From Chamaecrista fasciculata (taxonomy: Eukaryota > Streptophyta > Magnoliopsida > Fabales > Fabaceae): DNA of 64,000 nucleotides. Under the pieces are notes generated by a model. That model made no database searches. It was not told the origin of the DNA and saw nothing but the letters and a program-made list of their open reading frames with translations. Positions 61,080 to 64,000 of this stretch are shown piece after piece. The DNA is taken from positions 124,001 to 188,000 of the forward strand of contig QANZ01042174.1 in the NCBI GenBank assembly GCA_003254925.1, in the 5' to 3' direction. A program made the translations under genes and the position numbers. Each line of letters opens with the position of its first letter. Positions within the stretch are counted from its first letter, which is position 1.

Positions 61080-62280
61080 TATGGGGTCCTCAAATTATTT
61101 CTTGTTTTGTTTTGGTCTTCAAATTTTGAAGTCAATTTTATTTTGGTCCTCAAACTATTTTTCTTTCTATTTTAATCATTAAACCTTCACATTTGTTACA
61201 TCTTGATTTTTAGACTTTCACACTTGTTCTGTTTTAGTTTTAAACTTTTTATACTATTTCATTTTTATTCTCAAACTCATAAGTCATAATAAGTTATTTG
61301 ACAAAGATATATGTTAGATATATGTAATATGTATTAGTGTAATTATTGATTAGTTACAGTGTGGTCTGCAGTCATAACAATCTTCCACAATATTCCTTTA
61401 CGGTTAGATTGTAATGAGCTGTATATTGGTGAGCTGTACCTCTTGTAGGATTGTGTAGAATATTCTTAGGCTATGCTGTAATAAGTCTATATATGTATTC
61501 TTTCAGCTGAGTAATACAAGCAGCGCAATATTCATACAATTCCTCTCTTTATCTTACATGGTATCAGAGCATTAACGATCCATGGCTGCCGAATCTGCTA
61601 CTTCTACTGCTCACACTTCTTCCCCACCTAACTCTGCTGTTCCAGCTACTCCTTTGCCTTCGCCTCTCACTATTACCACTGTTAATTCCAAGTTCGATCC
61701 TCACCCGATTTCTATCAAATTAGATGATGATAATTATCTTCCCTGGAGGCAACAAGCAATGGCAACTATCCGGGGCTATAAACTTCAACAATTTCTTCTT
61801 GGTGCTCATGTTATTCATTCAATCGCCCTCAATGTCAAGTTTGTGGGAAAGTAGGTCATATGGCCTGGGCAGTGTTACCACAAGTTCAGTCAAACTTTTG
61901 TTAGCCCCTTTGCTCAGCAAACTCCTACCACTTTCTCCCAATTTGGTCGTTCTCCTCAGTATGCCAATAATACCAATCGATCCATCCTTGGCGCACCAAC
62001 TGTTCAGGCAATGTATGCTGCATCCTTGGGGCTATAAAGAGATTTTTTCTCACTCTTTAAAAGAAAAATCAACTATAAATTTATCTCCAATTTATGATTA
62101 AAAATGAATAAGTTATTTTCACACTTTATCAACTCGCTTATCACATATATATATATATGAGTGAGAAATAATTTATCTCGGTTGTTAAGGTTAGAAATCA
62201 TAGAAGAAACTAGATTAAATCACATTTTAGGGACCAAAACGGAATAAAAACTAGTTTGATGACCAAAATGAAATTAATCC
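61080..62280. repeat. Inverted-repeat element interrupted by a copia fossil
   Basis: 'attttggtcctcaaactatt' on the left (about 61139-61159) is inverted as 'aactagtttgatgaccaaaa' on the right (about 62250-62270). The copia remains lie between the arms, so the retrotransposon probably inserted into the palindrome. Confidence 0.45.
61313..62040 (+). mobile_element. Copia LTR-retrotransposon fossil
   Basis: An LTR of about 246 bp (TGTTAGAT...CTTACA, 61313-61558) is followed by TGGTATCAGAGC, the initiator-Met primer-binding site, and by the start of gag (from 61582, Ser/Pro/Thr-rich, then a block of the copia gag type ending near 61800). Part of a zinc knuckle lies nearby. No pol region or second LTR is present. 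It is broken and far from complete; the readable gag suggests moderate age. Confidence 0.75.
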
Positions 62281-62906
62281 CCTGATCTTTTCTTATTTGT
62301 ATCAATTGTACCTCAAATTTGATGGTACAATTGACTCAAATATGAAACATTGAGAGTACAATTGACCTAAAAAAATTTGAAGACACAACTGAAACTGACC
62401 ATATACTTTGTAGGTATAATTTATAAAAAAAAATGGAAGTACAACTAAAATTGATTACATACTTTGAGAGTATAATTAACTAAAAAAAATTTTGAGAATA
62501 CAACTAAAACTGACCTTATACTTTAAGGCACCAAAATACTCTCGCTAAACTTTAATTTTCTGATTTCACAACTGCTTCATCTCTCTGAAATCTTGCTTTG
62601 TGTGTACACTTTTCATGGCATGAGTCCATGTGTTTTCTTTTTTAATCTCTAGTATATTTGTTATAAAAATCAGGCAATATTTTTTTAATTGACAGTTAAA
62701 GATTAATTATCTTTTAGATATAGAGAGAATCAAATATGTTTTTATTAATAAAATTTCTTTTATACACATAATCTGATTCGGACTCAACATATAATTTCAA
62801 AACATACAGCTGACTCTTGTCAAATTCGTGCGTCTATGGTGATATCAAAGACCAGCTGGCTAAGATGGGCTTTCACATTAAACTACCATAAGCATACCAA
62901 AAGGTA

Positions 62907-63021
62907 TCAAATGTGTAATGTAATACTATGCTTCACACTCAGGAAAATTCTCAAAAGTTCCATCGGCCAGCGCATACATTGTATTTGCTTTCACTCAAAT
63001 GTGTAATGTAATACTATGCTT
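62907..63021. repeat. 27-bp direct repeat separated by 61 bp
   Basis: The 27 bases at 62907-62933 (core AATGTGTAATGTAATACTAT) recur exactly at 62995-63021. The spacer is not A-rich, so this looks like a simple segmental duplication, probably recent. Confidence 0.8.
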
Positions 63022-63448
63022 TCACCTTTTTTTTTCTTCTTCTCTAAAAATATATTTTGCACAATGAATGGGATGGCTCTAAACTAAAGATAACACATAT
63101 ACCATTGCCTTTTGTCACCAAAAAAAATAAAAAAGATACATATACATTTGAGAAATATCATCAAGAATCTGAGCTGTCAAAATCATATCTCTTCATCATT
63201 AAATCATGTTTTGAAAGTTACATATAATAATAAAAGTTTAAAACTTTTAAAAACTCTAATGGCATTTGATACCCAAGATTAGAAATTGGACAAGTGAAAA
63301 GCACATTTCCTCATATTCTTCACCTGAAAACTAAAACTAACAAAACGAACTTAAAAGCATAAATCAAAAGTCCAAAATCCCTCATTTGAGTCCTCATTTA
63401 ACCTAATAACTCGGCGCTTAGCTCGCGCGTGAAATCGTAATCAAATCC

Positions 63449-63562
63449 ATGGATCAATCTTCCCGCCGGAAGCCTCACACTCGCCGCCGTCGAACATGGT
63501 GTTGCTCCTTCGCCACCGACAACATCCCTCCAATTCCTCGCTCCGAATTAAGCGCATTGTAA
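63449..63562 (+). CDS. Possible 37-residue basic peptide
   Basis: ATG to TAA encodes a short basic protein starting MDQSSRRKPHTRRRRTWCCS. Base composition is more balanced than in the surroundings, and the region looks like plant leader/coding sequence. I do not recognise it. It could be a small gene, an upstream ORF of a gene continuing past 64000, or chance. Confidence 0.3.
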   Translation: MDQSSRRKPHTRRRRTWCCSFATDNIPPIPRSELSAL

Positions 63563-64000
63563 TAGCAAGTCCGATCGACACGTTTTCGAAACCCTAATTT
63601 CTCGTTTGATTTTGAATTTAAGAGGAAAGAATGATGGGGGTATGGTTTTGGAGATGAATTCGGGGAAGCTCGGAAGTGTTTGCGAGATTGATTGAGGATT
63701 ATGAGAAGGGAATTTCGAATGCAGAATGAATTTGGGAGTATTCAAACAGACGATGGATTCGAGGATCATATCGCAATTTAGAAAAATCGAGGTCAGTTCC
63801 TTAATTCCTTCGTTGAGTAAACATATAAAATAGTATACGTGTTAACAATTTAATCTTGTACTCTTTCAAAAATCCAGGGATTAAAATGACAACATCCATA
63901 TAATATGGAGACTTGAATATTAATTTACTCTAATTAATTATAGGTTATAAGCTTTAAAACTTCCATATTTGTTGGTATGTTATAAGCATTTATTGGATCA

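Larger units (their letters stand above)
60903..64000. other. Right-hand spacer with nested repeats
   Basis: It holds a palindrome-like element with a copia fossil inside it (61080-62280), AT-rich repeats (62280-62560), an 88-bp-spaced duplication (62907-63021) and, from about 63380, a more balanced stretch that looks like the 5' end of a gene. Around 63729-63792 the sequence ATGGATTCGAGGATCATATC leads to a possible donor ATCGAG|GTCAGT, but no gene can be followed from it. Confidence 0.45.

Noticed and set aside
63093-63146. A further tail-only insert ending GTCACC plus A-run
   Set aside because: The flanks (ACACATATACC / ATACATATACA) match poorly; the resemblance may be due to AT-rich sequence.
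1-64000. CRISPR arrays, operons, rRNA or complete tRNA genes
   Set aside because: None seen. The window is plant nuclear DNA, and the only tRNA-like sequences are SINE heads.

Overview
The window is nuclear DNA of a flowering plant, most likely a eudicot. The genes are split by many short GT-AG introns. The spacers are AT-rich and hold MITE-like palindromes, tRNA-derived SINEs, short Helitrons and two copia fossils. All recognised genes are conserved plant genes. I cannot name the species. All calls come from reading the sequence and from remembered family sequences; no database search was run.

Layout: (1) 1-1344, minus strand: 5' half of a SWIM zinc-finger protein with a MULE-transposase-like domain, cut by the left edge. 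(2) 3951-5172, minus: two-exon R2R3-MYB. (3) 8844-10721, minus: PEN-2, a gamma-secretase subunit. (4) 12337-15698, minus: GONST1-type Golgi GDP-sugar transporter, 8 coding exons. (5) 18594-19807, plus: chloroplast NDH subunit NdhO, 6 exons, convergent with (6) 20565-23703, minus: Apollo/SNM1B-type DNA-repair nuclease, 4 exons. (7) 26188-31013, minus: MAPKKK3-like kinase, 11 exons. (8) 31014-42411: an 11 kb repeat-rich spacer. (9) 42412-58103, plus: callose synthase 5 (GSL2) type, 42 exons, 1913 codons. (10) 59954-60402, minus: a two-exon acidic small protein of unknown function with an ACGT-rich upstream region. (11) 60903-64000: repeats and one possible 37-codon ORF. The genes do not form a pathway; they are independent housekeeping, signalling and cell-wall genes.

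The repeats are the most informative part. Two palindromic families have three copies each: one with ends GTAAATTACAC, and one Mutator-like with ends GGCAAAAGAC, where one copy has a 10-bp target duplication. Two pairs of short Helitrons lie head-to-tail. Four tRNA-derived SINEs have visible target-site duplications. About fourteen very short inserts (13-30 nt, an A-run preceded by a sequence like TTSGGYC) each sit between direct repeats of 10-17 bp. I read these as tail-only retroposon insertions, and they are the most unusual signal here.

Among host genes, the callose synthase gene has one GC-AG intron and one intron whose donor begins GA where GT is expected. The MYB intron carries a duplicated exon end with a decoy donor. 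The GONST1 start codon overlaps a two-codon upstream ORF.
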